From CAYPHJ01 sp964410485 (GTDB lineage Bacteria > Desulfobacterota > Binatia > UBA9968): a stretch of 47,077 bases of DNA. Numbering within the stretch: position 1 is the first letter of the stretch; every line of letters starts with the position of its first letter. The DNA is taken from positions 1 through 47,077 of the forward strand of contig CAYPHJ010000027.1 of the NCBI GenBank assembly GCA_964410485.1. Direction: 5' to 3'. The notes below the pieces were generated by a model, which made no database searches, was not told the DNA's origin, and worked only from the letters and a program-made list of their open reading frames with translations. A program made the translations under genes and the position numbers. This document shows, piece after piece, positions 8,874 to 17,067 of the stretch.

Positions 8874-9360
8874 GCTTGAAAGACAGTTTTTCGATTTGGC
8901 TCTGACGATCAACGGCGGATATTGGGAAGGAAAGATTCCAATCGAAGAGACGCTGCTGGGATTTATCAGAAATCGCCTTGGTCTTACAGGCACGAAACGT
9001 TCGTGTGAGTCGCAGGTATGCGGAGCGTGCACAGTCTTGGTCGCCGACCGAGCGATCAGTTCGTGCAACTACTTGGCCTTTGAGGCCCATGGCAAAAACG
9101 TGCTGACTATTGAGGGATTAGAGGTAGATGGAAAGTTAGACCCGCTTCAGGAGGCTTTCATTCGGAATGTCGGTGCCCAGTGTGGCTACTGCACGCCCGG
9201 GCAGATTATGGCCGCCAAGGCGCTGCTTCTGGAGAATCCGTCACCCACTAGAAAAAAGATTGCCGAATGGCTTAGGGGAAACATCTGCCGCTGCGGCGCT
9301 TATCCCGCGATAGCCGCCTCAGTGCTGGAAGCTGCCCGAGTTTTGAGGGAAGTAAAATGA
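8866..9360 (+). CDS. Molybdenum hydroxylase [2Fe-2S] small subunit
   Basis: A 164-residue iron-sulfur subunit of the CoxS/XdhC type. Eight cysteines for two [2Fe-2S] clusters are present: the plant-ferredoxin-like set C47, C52, C55 and C67 (core CESQVCGACTVLV) and the second set C106, C109, C141 and C143 (QCGYCTPGQ and GNICRCG). The first cysteine pair lacks the usual glycine before it (KRSCESQ instead of K.GC..G), a small deviation. The ATG at 8866 overlaps the end of the FAD-subunit gene; an ATG at 8848 is also possible. It completes the heterotrimer. A maturation chaperone (CoxD/XdhC type) is not seen next to it. Confidence 0.92.
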   Translation: MDELERQFFDLALTINGGYWEGKIPIEETLLGFIRNRLGLTGTKRSCESQVCGACTVLVADRAISSCNYLAFEAHGKNVLTIEGLEVDGKLDPLQEAFIRNVGAQCGYCTPGQIMAAKALLLENPSPTRKKIAEWLRGNICRCGAYPAIAASVLEAARVLREVK

Positions 9361-9452
9361 ACCAACCAGGTTGGCGCTGAAATTGAGCATGAGGATGCAC
9401 ACATTCAACGTCGCGAATTAAGCCGGAAGCGACTGCTAGAAAGGGCTTACTT

Positions 9453-10086
9453 ATGACTATCCCGCTAGAGGTTGCGTTGCGCAGTAAACACGATCAGATT
9501 GGCCCCCGAAGTGAGGAGGAGCCATTAACGCTTGCAGTTGCGGAATACGATAGAACGCGGGGCTTATTAGACGGAAGTGTTCAGGCCAAGGGTATTAGAC
9601 TCACCGCTCGGAACGAAGCCGTGGGAGATTTTTGTAGAAGGCCAGTATATGAAATGTACGATGCAGCGGAGATGTCCTTTTCCTGGTATCTGATGGCACA
9701 TTGTCGCGGGGAGCCAGTCACCGCGCTGCCAATTTTTCCGTTGCGCATGTGGGTTCATGCTTTTTTGTTTTGCCGTTCGGAAGATCCGTATGTCTCTCCC
9801 NNNNNNNNNNNNNNNNNNNNNNNNNNNNNNNNNNNNNNNNNNNNNNNNNNNNNNNNNNNNNNNNNNNNNNNNNNNNNNNNNNNNNNNNNNNNNNNNNNNN
9901 CTTGTGGAGGCGGCGTTTGTCCTTGAGCACGAAGTGGCGACATTCGGTCCGGATCCGTGGGGCCAAGGTATCGGTCCCAATCGACATGTTTTAGAAACCT
10001 TTGTCCGATACGCTCATGAGCAGGGTTATATCGAATACCGGCCGCAATTGGAGCAACTCTTTGCGGAAAATACCCTAACCTTGTAG
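9453..10086 (+). CDS. 4,5-dihydroxyphthalate decarboxylase-like protein (paralogue 2 of 4), interrupted by an assembly gap
   Basis: Two pieces of one Pht5-like gene lie on either side of 100 N. The 5' piece (9453-9800) encodes about 116 residues including AEMSFSWYLMAHCRGEP and WVHAFLFCRSED. The 3' piece (9901-10086) encodes DPWGQGIGPNRHVLETF and ends in QLFAENTLTL. Both match paralogue 1 at the corresponding ends. The two pieces lie in different frames across the N run, and by alignment about 160 residues are missing, so the true gap should be near 490 bases rather than 100. This is almost certainly an assembly artefact, not a broken gene. The gene follows the molybdenum hydroxylase by 92 bases and has about a 20-residue N-terminal extension compared with its paralogues. 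Confidence 0.75.
9801..9900. other. Scaffold gap (100 N)
   Basis: Exactly 100 undetermined bases, the usual placeholder for a gap of unknown length. It lies inside a dihydroxyphthalate-decarboxylase-like gene whose paralogues indicate roughly 490 missing bases. Protein reads spanning the N run are meaningless. Confidence 0.98.
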
Positions 10087-10093
10087 GGCCATA

Positions 10094-10137
10094 CTCATGT
10101 CGTTGTGACACGAACCCGACAACATGAGCGCTTTTTT
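10094..10137 (+). terminator. Possible rho-independent terminator after decarboxylase-like paralogue 2
   Basis: CTCATGT (10094-10100) pairs with ACATGAG (10122-10128), with partial further pairing of CG, and is followed after three bases by six T (10132-10137). It sits eight bases after the stop at 10086, which fits the end of a transcript carrying the molybdenum hydroxylase genes. The loop is large and the stem only moderately strong. Confidence 0.45.
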
Positions 10138-10248
10138 GGCGGGATGCGCTCTAGAGAAGCCCACGTTAAATGCGCCGACGATTGTGAAATACAGAATGAG
10201 GAAGCGTGCACATAGAGTCGAACACAGATAGGAATGAGGAGGTCTGGC

Positions 10249-11589
10249 ATGAAACCGATCATGAATAACAGAGCAAAAAGTAAAAAGGCGGATTTTCTAA
10301 AGGAGCGGTATGGCGCGTACTATCACCGAGAGATACCTAAAGAGGACGAAGAACTGACCCATGTCGGCCCGGGGACGCCGTGTGGAGAATACCTGCGTCG
10401 ATTTTGGCAGCCGGTTGCTCGTTCAACGGACATTCAGGAGCTACCTAAAGCCGTTAAGATCATGGATGAGGATCTGGTGGTATTTCGCGACAAGAGCGGC
10501 CGGGTAGGGTGTCTTGAACTTCATTGCTCTCACCGCGGGACCTCCCTGGAATTTGGACGTATATCAGAGCGAGGAATTCAGTGTTGCTACCACGGCTGGG
10601 TATTTGATGTGGACGGAGCGATCCTGGAGACGCCGACTGAATCGGCTGATAGTACTCTCAAGGAGCGGCTTTTCCACGGCGCGTATCCTACACACGAGTA
10701 CAACGGACTTATTTTTGTCTATATGGGGCCGCCGGAAAAGAAGCCCGTTTTTCCAATTTTTGATACCTATAACGTGCCTGGATATCGGTTGGTCGCGGGC
10801 TATCCTCACATTATGCCCTGTAATTGGCTTCAGCTTAAAGAAAATGCCGCAGATCCTATGCACATACCCATTCTTCACCAGAAGATCAGTGGTCACCACT
10901 TTTCTGGATATCGCTACGACGACGAGCAGTTACCGGAGTTGGACTGGTTGGAGACCCCTCTCGGGATGATTAGCGGTCTGGTGGGTCGGCGGGGAGACGT
11001 AGTATGGGTCCGTTGGAGTGAGTGGATCAGACCGAACATCCATCAGTTTCATATCACCGAATCGAACGGTGACTCCGTTATAGGAAAATTCTGCCCGCCT
11101 CGGGCCACTCGATGGCACGTGCCTGTTGACGATACCCACACAGCGATTTTTGACTTTCAGCGCCTTTTGGACAGCGAGTCTGATCGGGCTGAAGCCGTTC
11201 TCACAAGCTTCGGTCAAAGGGGGGATCGACCCTACGAAGAGCAGCAGAGGCGGCCCGGAGACTACGAAGCCCAGGTTAGCCAACGGCCCATCGCTATTCA
11301 CGCCCTCGAGCACCTGGGTGCCTCAGATCGCGGAGTCATCATGCTTCGAAGAATTCTAAGAGACGAGATCCGTGCCGTCCGGCAGGGTAAAGACCCGAAA
11401 GGCGTTGACCATAGAGAGAACGAGGTGATTGCGACTTATTTGAGGAACACCTCTTCTGTTATTCCTCGAAATGCTGATATCGATGAGGACAGGAAGCTTT
11501 GGCGAAAGATCGGGAGGGATGTAGCCGACGAGGCCCTCAATGATCGCGCCTCTCGTTGGTTGGACAACATTACTTTGTCTCCATACTAA
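10249..11589 (+). CDS. Rieske non-heme iron aromatic-ring oxygenase, catalytic subunit
   Basis: A 446-residue oxygenase alpha subunit of the phthalate 4,5-dioxygenase/phenoxybenzoate dioxygenase type, which hydroxylates or demethylates aromatic acids with O2 and electrons from a separate reductase. The Rieske cluster ligands are C93, H95, C112 and H115 (HCSHRG and CCYHGW). The mononuclear iron histidines H205 and H210 and bridging D202 are in ENAADPMHIPILH. The N-terminal GTPCGEYLRRFWQPV is typical of this subgroup. The ATG at 10249 has GAGGAGGT five bases upstream, better than the ATG at 10234, which lies within that site. No reductase or ferredoxin gene lies nearby, so the electron donor is encoded elsewhere. 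It shows that the pathway has an aerobic, ring-oxidising step. Confidence 0.92.
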   Translation: MKPIMNNRAKSKKADFLKERYGAYYHREIPKEDEELTHVGPGTPCGEYLRRFWQPVARSTDIQELPKAVKIMDEDLVVFRDKSGRVGCLELHCSHRGTSLEFGRISERGIQCCYHGWVFDVDGAILETPTESADSTLKERLFHGAYPTHEYNGLIFVYMGPPEKKPVFPIFDTYNVPGYRLVAGYPHIMPCNWLQLKENAADPMHIPILHQKISGHHFSGYRYDDEQLPELDWLETPLGMISGLVGRRGDVVWVRWSEWIRPNIHQFHITESNGDSVIGKFCPPRATRWHVPVDDTHTAIFDFQRLLDSESDRAEAVLTSFGQRGDRPYEEQQRRPGDYEAQVSQRPIAIHALEHLGASDRGVIMLRRILRDEIRAVRQGKDPKGVDHRENEVIATYLRNTSSVIPRNADIDEDRKLWRKIGRDVADEALNDRASRWLDNITLSPY

Positions 11590-11711
11590 GAGGGGATGTA
11601 ACGGAAAGACCTTTGCGAGAACCGTGCAGGCGAGATTCACAGCCGAAGAGACAAGTAAATTTAGACTAACGGGGCTGGTTTCAATGTAACACGTTACGTA
11701 AGGGAAGGTAG

Positions 11712-12719
11712 ATGGCTACAATTCAATTGAGTCTCGGGCTGGTCGATCATTGCGATCGTAGTGCACCAATAGTCGACGGCTCAGTTAAAGTTCAAGGAGT
11801 CGATTTCGTCATCACAACGGATGCACCGGGTGATCTTTTTCGACGGGTAGCTCAGCTGGCTGAGTTTGATGTCTCGGAGATGTCCTTCTCCACCTACCTG
11901 GCAATGCGCTCTCGAGGAGACGATCGCTACGTCGGCCTGCCGATCTTCCCGCGCCGCGTATTTCGCCACGGTTTCATTTTTGTTAACAGTAATTCGGGAG
12001 TTACTGCTCCGAGGGATCTCGTTGGTAGACGTGTCGGCGTGCCGGAATACCAGCAGACCGCTTCGCTGTGGATTCGAGGTATTCTCCGAGACGAATACCG
12101 CGTTGATACAAATAGCATTCATTGGTTTGAGGGTGGTTTGGATGTTCCGGCTCGACCCGAGCGATTGCCTCTTAAATTGCCAGACAACGTTCATATTGAG
12201 CGCATAAGGGACGATCAAACCCTGAGCGACATGTTGCGGGACGGTGCGCTTGACGCTGTAATCGGTACTACTCGCCCGCCCTGTTTCATTGAAGGCGTTC
12301 CGCACGTTCGGCGACTTTTCCCTAACTACCGGGAAGTTGAGCAGGAATATTATAAGCGGACTGGTTTTTTCCCGATTATGCACATGATGGTTATACGTCG
12401 CAGCGCATATAAAGCACACCCGTGGGTTGCGGTAAACATCTACAAGGCGTTTGAGGAAGCCAAACGGGAGAGTAAACGGCGTTTCGCCGCGATTGCAAAT
12501 CGGTGGTCTGCATTGCCTTGGCTGCTGGACGATATAGAAGAGCTAGAGCGGGTGTTTGGTACGGGCGATTATTGGCCATACGGAATCGAGAAGAATCGTC
12601 GCATCATTACAAAAATGATCGACATGTCGAATGAGGAAAGATTAGCTACAGTTAAATTCGATGTCGCAGACCTTTTCGCTGAAGCGCTGCGAGAGGACAG
12701 CGCAGTTAAGCTTGAGTAA
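11712..12719 (+). CDS. 4,5-dihydroxyphthalate decarboxylase-like protein (paralogue 3 of 4)
   Basis: A 335-residue Pht5-like protein without a signal peptide. It shares the family landmarks FRHGFIFVN, LWIRGIL, KRTGFFPIMH and YWPYGIEKNRRIITKM with the other copies. The ATG at 11712 has a weak AGGGAAGG site. A short inverted repeat, GTAAC-AC-GTTAC (11686-11697), lies just upstream and could be an operator. The gene follows the Rieske oxygenase by 122 bases, so an oxygenase plus decarboxylase pairing similar to phthalate degradation is suggested by context (dioxygenation then decarboxylation). That pairing is inference. The usual alternative label would be an ABC substrate-binding protein. Confidence 0.8.
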   Translation: MATIQLSLGLVDHCDRSAPIVDGSVKVQGVDFVITTDAPGDLFRRVAQLAEFDVSEMSFSTYLAMRSRGDDRYVGLPIFPRRVFRHGFIFVNSNSGVTAPRDLVGRRVGVPEYQQTASLWIRGILRDEYRVDTNSIHWFEGGLDVPARPERLPLKLPDNVHIERIRDDQTLSDMLRDGALDAVIGTTRPPCFIEGVPHVRRLFPNYREVEQEYYKRTGFFPIMHMMVIRRSAYKAHPWVAVNIYKAFEEAKRESKRRFAAIANRWSALPWLLDDIEELERVFGTGDYWPYGIEKNRRIITKMIDMSNEERLATVKFDVADLFAEALREDSAVKLE

Positions 12720-12901
12720 TTGCCTTTTGTCTAAGATGCGGGTTGGGCCTATCCCCATTTGCGTTGATTGAATCAAGGCGACAATGTCGGTCTAGAATAT
12801 TAGGAGAAAGCGATCATGGTGCGGTTTCATAGGTTTTGTACCCTCCCCTTCATTAGTGCAGGGGAAAAAGAGTCAGGGTGTGCGATGCTCTGGGAGGCGG
12901 A

Positions 12902-13429
12902 ATGGCGAACATAGTGGATGAAGAAATCGGTGAACGCAGTCGGCAGCTTATAGCTGGTATCGAAGCCATCCAACCGAAATACGTCTTGGAATTGCCCAGT
13001 AGCAATCTGAAGACTGTGATCCAGCACTTTTTAGAGGCGCCGGGTATAAACACCTTTCCTGTGCCGAGAGAGGAAGAAGGAATAGGTATCCTGGGCGGTC
13101 TTGTCCTCGCTGGTCAGAGGGCAGTAATGATTATACAGGACAATGGCATCGGAAACATGCTGACTGCGATAACTACTTTCCCACAAGCCTACCATATTCC
13201 CATGCTGATTGTGGTATCGCGCCGCGGTGGTCTCGGCGATTATAACTCAATGATTCATACCATATCAGAACATGTGGAAGAGCTTCTCGAAGCGGCTGAT
13301 GTGCGCTACTTCGAACTCGACGGGAGATCGCCCATCGATACATGGGCGTCGACCGTCCTGCAGGCCTATGAATTTGCACAGACTACTCACAGACCCATCG
13401 TATTGTTTGTCAACTTGATGGGGGGATAA
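12902..13429 (+). CDS. ThDP-dependent decarboxylase, Pyr-domain subunit (sulfopyruvate/phosphonopyruvate decarboxylase alpha-like)
   Basis: A 175-residue protein containing only the N-terminal pyrimidine-binding domain of ThDP enzymes, as in the alpha subunit of sulfopyruvate decarboxylase (ComD). Landmarks are a conserved acidic REEEGIGILGG segment, where the glutamate that activates the cofactor is expected, and the QDNGIGNMLTAI helix. The ATG at 12902 follows GGGAGG by four bases; the GTG at 12878 is in frame but lacks a site. The partner carrying the diphosphate-binding domain starts eight bases after the stop, so the pair forms one split 2-oxoacid decarboxylase. The substrate could be any 2-oxoacid; ComD similarity alone does not prove sulfopyruvate. 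Confidence 0.8.
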   Translation: MANIVDEEIGERSRQLIAGIEAIQPKYVLELPSSNLKTVIQHFLEAPGINTFPVPREEEGIGILGGLVLAGQRAVMIIQDNGIGNMLTAITTFPQAYHIPMLIVVSRRGGLGDYNSMIHTISEHVEELLEAADVRYFELDGRSPIDTWASTVLQAYEFAQTTHRPIVLFVNLMGG

Positions 13430-13436
13430 CGGACAG

Positions 13437-14051
13437 ATGAAGAAAGGTAATGAATGGCAATTCCAACGTCCGGATGCATTGAGGATCGTCAACGAGGTCT
13501 TCCACGATCAGCCCATCGTTGTCACACTCGGTGGAACCGTCCGAGAAATGATCGCAACATGCGGACGACGGTCTAATCACCTTTATATGCTCGACTCGAT
13601 GGGGTTAGTTGTCCCCATAGCTCTCGGCCTGGCACTTGGCTTTGACAACGACGCCTCCGTTGAACGGGTAGTTGTAGTGGAGGGTGACGGTAGTTTGTTG
13701 ATGGGTTTTTCCGTTCTGAGCACCATCGGGTTAGTGCGACCAAGGAAGCTGATTGTTGTGGTCCTGGATAATGGCGGCTATCTGACGACTGGGGGCCAAC
13801 CATCCGCGGCGTCAACTACTGACTTTGTTGCTTCAGCACGCGCATGCGGTATGGCTGCGCAACTCGCAGATCATCCACAGGCTTTGAAGGATGCTCTGGT
13901 GACTGGAAAGACAAAGGACGGGCCGCTGCTCCTACGGGTGCCGGTTGGAACCGTATCACCCCCAACGAGCTTCTTCCTAGAGGACCCCGTCATACTTTGC
14001 GAGGATTTCCGCCGGTGGTTGAAGTCTCGCGGGAAAGATGGCGGCGGCTAA
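13437..14051 (+). CDS. ThDP-dependent decarboxylase, PP-domain subunit (sulfopyruvate/phosphonopyruvate decarboxylase beta-like)
   Basis: A 204-residue subunit with the diphosphate- and Mg-binding domain of ThDP enzymes, like ComE. The ThDP motif runs from VVVEGDGSLLMGF to VVLDNGGY, with the expected GDG...N spacing. The N terminus carries MLDSMGLVVPIALGLALG, the usual glycine-rich approach to the cofactor. The ATG at 13437 is eight bases after the partner's stop. Together with that partner it reconstitutes a two-gene decarboxylase for a 2-oxoacid, a plausible late step after ring cleavage. The assignment to sulfopyruvate or phosphonopyruvate is only by family resemblance; there is no other sulfonate or phosphonate gene nearby. 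Confidence 0.82.
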   Translation: MKKGNEWQFQRPDALRIVNEVFHDQPIVVTLGGTVREMIATCGRRSNHLYMLDSMGLVVPIALGLALGFDNDASVERVVVVEGDGSLLMGFSVLSTIGLVRPRKLIVVVLDNGGYLTTGGQPSAASTTDFVASARACGMAAQLADHPQALKDALVTGKTKDGPLLLRVPVGTVSPPTSFFLEDPVILCEDFRRWLKSRGKDGGG

Positions 14052-14119
14052 GAACTTCCAAACCAACGGCAGAAAAGGTTTAGCAGTGTCCGCTCGTGTA
14101 TGCTTAAACGGGGAAGCAC

Positions 14120-14935
14120 ATGGTTGCTCAAAAAGTTTTAGATCGTACCAAGGTTGCGGGCCTGACCGGCCTTGAGGCGCGGGCGCTCATTCGAGCTGGC
14201 GATTGGCGCAGAACAACAACCGGTATGGCGCAAGGTTGGGCGCAGGCGAATCTGGTGATTTTACCACATTTCTACGCCGACCATTTTGTAAAATTTTGCC
14301 AACTGAACTCACAGGCCTGTCCTGTTTTGGATATTACAGAGCCAGGGTCACCCGATCCACTGCACGTTGCTGCGGATGCAGACCTCAGAGTTGACGTGCC
14401 TCGTTATCGGGTCTACCGAGATGGAGTTCTTGTCGAGGAAGTAGAAAACATCCAGTTGCTCTGGCGTTCTGATTTTGTGTCATTTCTTCTGGGATGTAGC
14501 TTTACGGTCGAAGCGGCGCTCCTCAAAGCTGGCCTTCCGCTGCGTCATCTTGAGGTTGGGCGTACTGTTTCGATGTATCGAACCAACCGGGCTTGCCATG
14601 CGGCAGGGCCGTTTCACGGTCCGTTGGTAGTCTCCATGCGGCCTATCCCAGAAGGACTGATCGAACGCGCTATCCGTGTCACGGAACGGTTTCCGAAAGC
14701 GCATGGTGCTCCAGTACATGTGGGCAACCCCGGCGAGTTGGGAATATCTGATTTGTCGCGCCCGGATTACGGAGACGCTGTCCCCGTGCATCCAGGAGAT
14801 GTCCCCATTTTTTGGGCCTGTGGGGTGACGCCGCAGGCGGCAGCAGAGGCGGCTCATGTGCCGCTCATGATTACCCATGCACCAGGCCACATGTTCATTA
14901 CCGACGTTCGTGATGAGGATTTAGAGAGTGGTTGA
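14120..14935 (+). CDS. DUF1445 protein (D-glutamate cyclase / YcsI-like putative hydro-lyase)
   Basis: A 271-residue DUF1445 (YcsI-like) protein. A eukaryotic member acts as D-glutamate cyclase, interconverting D-glutamate and 5-oxo-D-proline; bacterial members are annotated as putative hydro-lyases. Recognisable stretches are RAGDWRRTTTGMAQGWAQ near the N terminus, FLLGCSFTVEAAL in the middle, and THAPGHMFITDV near the C terminus. The start is ATG 14120 with GGGAAG upstream. The gene overlaps the following pxpA-like gene by eight bases. Bacillus has the same two families in its ycs-kip operon, so the pairing is meaningful. The family is clear; the reaction here is unproven. Confidence 0.85.
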   Translation: MVAQKVLDRTKVAGLTGLEARALIRAGDWRRTTTGMAQGWAQANLVILPHFYADHFVKFCQLNSQACPVLDITEPGSPDPLHVAADADLRVDVPRYRVYRDGVLVEEVENIQLLWRSDFVSFLLGCSFTVEAALLKAGLPLRHLEVGRTVSMYRTNRACHAAGPFHGPLVVSMRPIPEGLIERAIRVTERFPKAHGAPVHVGNPGELGISDLSRPDYGDAVPVHPGDVPIFWACGVTPQAAAEAAHVPLMITHAPGHMFITDVRDEDLESG

Positions 14936-15713
14936 AAAATCGATATATGTGGATTTAAACGCCGATCTCGGCGAAAGCTTCGGTTACTGGACCCTGGGAG
15001 ATGATGCGGCCATGGTGAAGCACGTTACCAGTGCGAACCTGGCTTGCGGCTTTCATGCGGGTGATTTCACTATTATGGATCGATCGGTAGGGCTATGCCA
15101 ACAAGCGGGCGTAGCAGTGGGTGCCCAACCCGGGTATCCCGACATCCAAGGGTTCGGTCGCCGCTACGTAACAATCTCACCCGAGGAAGCAGAGCAACTG
15201 GTGTTGTACCAGATTGGGGCACTGTACGGCTTTTGCCGAGCGCACGGTGTTGATCTTCAGCACGTGAAAGCTCACGGCGCGCTTTACAATCAAGCAGCCG
15301 TCGACCGAATGCTGGCGCGTGCGGTCGCACGAGGTGTGGCGCGTTTTAGCCGAAGCATTCCCTTGGTCGCTCTGGCAGGATCCTTAGCCTTCCGGGAGGC
15401 TGCCGAGGATGAAGGCTTACGGCTCGTTCCGGAAGCGTTTGCCGATCGTCGTTACAATCCCGATGGGACGCTTCAAAGCAGGGCAATTGCCGGTTCTGTG
15501 CTGGTCGATCCAGATCAAGCAGCCCAGCAGGTGCTGCGCATCGTGTGTGAGGGAAGCGTGATTGCACACGATGGCACTGTCGTAGAACTGCGGGCGCAGA
15601 GTATTTGCTTTCATGGTGATACTCCTGGAGCATCGCGTATCATCGCCACAGCCAGGACGAAGTTAGAAGCTGCCGGGGTTGTTGTTTGTCCAATACGTGA
15701 TCTGCCGCAATAG
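14928..15713 (+). CDS. pxpA: LamB/YcsF family protein (5-oxoprolinase subunit A-like)
   Basis: A 261-residue YcsF/PxpA protein, the catalytic-type subunit that with PxpB and PxpC hydrolyses 5-oxoproline to glutamate using ATP. Family motifs are DLNADLGESFGYW, ANLACGFHAGD, FGRRYVTISPEEA and HVKAHGALYNQ. The usual GAHPSYPD-type motif reads GAQPGYPD, so one histidine is glutamine. The start is GTG at 14928, overlapping the stop of the DUF1445 gene, which implies translational coupling. No pxpB or pxpC gene is present in the window, so either the partners are unlinked or the protein serves a different amide or lactam. Confidence 0.88.
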   Translation: MVEKSIYVDLNADLGESFGYWTLGDDAAMVKHVTSANLACGFHAGDFTIMDRSVGLCQQAGVAVGAQPGYPDIQGFGRRYVTISPEEAEQLVLYQIGALYGFCRAHGVDLQHVKAHGALYNQAAVDRMLARAVARGVARFSRSIPLVALAGSLAFREAAEDEGLRLVPEAFADRRYNPDGTLQSRAIAGSVLVDPDQAAQQVLRIVCEGSVIAHDGTVVELRAQSICFHGDTPGASRIIATARTKLEAAGVVVCPIRDLPQ

Positions 15714-15824
15714 TCCCGCGGAGCCGGCGGACCGGAGTTTTCAGTGAATTGCTTCATGGCTGGAGAGGAATCGAGGTACTACCGAGAAAATGATCGACAT
15801 GTCTGTGAAGAGGGATTCTTCGCT

Positions 15825-15941
15825 ATGAAATCTAAGGTCAACCGAGTCGTAGGTTGCGTGCGACTCGGGGGTTTAGTTCAAGCCGTTTGTCTTTCCGTGG
15901 CTACGGCCCGGATCTTTTTTCGATTGGGAGCACGACCGTGA
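15825..15941 (+). CDS. Small ORF with a signal-peptide-like sequence, overlapping the next start
   Basis: A 38-codon reading frame starts with MKSKVNR and contains a hydrophobic stretch (LVQAVCLSVATARIFF). AGAGGGA lies about ten bases before its ATG. Its TGA (15939-15941) overlaps the GTG start (15938) of the aldolase gene. It could be a leader or coupling peptide, or the leftover signal peptide of a lost binding-protein gene. No homologue is recognised and it may be chance. Confidence 0.25.
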   Translation: MKSKVNRVVGCVRLGGLVQAVCLSVATARIFFRLGARP

Positions 15942-16843
15942 CACGCGAGGGGTTTCACGGTGTCTTTCCCTATCTGGTCTCTCCGATCGACAACCGCGGT
16001 CGGGTCAAGGACACGGTGCTCACTCGTCTCGTGAGCGATCTGATCGACGCCGGAGTTCACGGCTTAACGCCGCTCGGATCAACCGGAGAGTTTGCATATC
16101 TGAATCGTGAGCAACGCCATCGGGTCGTAGAGGTGGTAACGCAGACGTCACGTGGTCGGGTGCCGGTGGTGGCCGGCGTCGCCTCGACGACCGTAGCAGA
16201 CGCCGTGGAGCAGGTTAAGGCCTACGAATCGCTCGGCGTGGACGGGATCCTTGGAATTATGGAGGCCTATTTTGCGGTTTCGGACGACGGTGCTGTCGCC
16301 TATTTCACCGCGATGGCAAACGCGACTAAGTTGCCGGTGGTGTTGTATACGAATCCGCAGTTTCAACGTAGCGATCTCAGTCTACCGGCTATTCAGCGCC
16401 TCGCCAGCGTGCACAACATCCGTTACCTCAAAGATGCGTCTTCGGATACTCGCCGGCTGCTCAGCATCATCAACGCTGTCGGGGACCGCATACGGGTGTT
16501 TAGTGCCTCAGCCCACATCCCGACATGTGTCATGCTAATCGGTGGTGTGGGCTGGATGGCAGGTCCGGCGTGCGTCGTACCTCGACAAAGTGTGCAACTG
16601 TACGACCTCTGTCGTGCCTCCCGATGGGAGGATGCGACGCAGTTACAACGACAGCTCTGGGGCATGAATCGGGTCTTTGCAAAATACAACCTCGCGGCAT
16701 GCATTAAAGGTGCTCTAGAGCTTCAGGGTTACGAGGTGGGCTCGCCCTTGCCGCCTCAGGCGCCCTTGTCCGACTTGGGTCGTGTCGAGGTGAAGAACAT
16801 CCTTGCCGAACTGGGGGCTCTTGCGCCGAGCGTAAGTGGTTAA
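15938..16843 (+). CDS. Dihydrodipicolinate synthase/N-acetylneuraminate lyase-family aldolase
   Basis: A 301-residue TIM-barrel class I aldolase of the DapA family, which condenses or cleaves 2-oxoacids (often pyruvate) through a lysine Schiff base. The predicted lysine is K165 in YLKDASSD and the catalytic tyrosine is Y137 in VLYTNP; the oxoacid-binding loop is PLGSTGEF. The start is GTG at 15938 with GGGAG seven bases upstream. A longer frame back to 15854 would add an unlikely N terminus. Because it sits among catabolic genes rather than with lysine genes, it is more likely a degradative lyase or hydratase-aldolase than DapA itself. It probably produces pyruvate from a side chain or ring-cleavage product, which is inference. 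Confidence 0.88.
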   Translation: MTREGFHGVFPYLVSPIDNRGRVKDTVLTRLVSDLIDAGVHGLTPLGSTGEFAYLNREQRHRVVEVVTQTSRGRVPVVAGVASTTVADAVEQVKAYESLGVDGILGIMEAYFAVSDDGAVAYFTAMANATKLPVVLYTNPQFQRSDLSLPAIQRLASVHNIRYLKDASSDTRRLLSIINAVGDRIRVFSASAHIPTCVMLIGGVGWMAGPACVVPRQSVQLYDLCRASRWEDATQLQRQLWGMNRVFAKYNLAACIKGALELQGYEVGSPLPPQAPLSDLGRVEVKNILAELGALAPSVSG

Positions 16844-17067
16844 ATGTATATTACTAACCGTATATACCGTAGGGCCTTTAATATGCCAATACGCTGCGCG
16901 GTGGAACCCGACGCCATTCAAAATAATGAGGTCACGATTTGTGGAAGTTCGGGGGACTGAGATTTGTGTCGGCACTGAGTGCCGAGGCTATCACTTTGAT
17001 ACGGGGTTGGTAGGCACATCGGTGAGATACCCAGCTATCGGCTAGCCCCCTTAAAGGAGGATCCGTT

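Noticed and set aside
12816..12914. A 32-codon ORF preceded by AGGAGA before the split ThDP genes
   Set aside because: No similarity or composition signal; overlaps the start of a clearly real gene. Could at most be a leader peptide.
16844..17067. Short plus-strand frame and a TCGGCAC-TGA-GTGCCGA hairpin in the gap before the ABC importer
   Set aside because: The frame (VEVRGTEICVGT) faintly recalls a hydrolase start but is too short to assign; the hairpin has no T run, so it is not a terminator.
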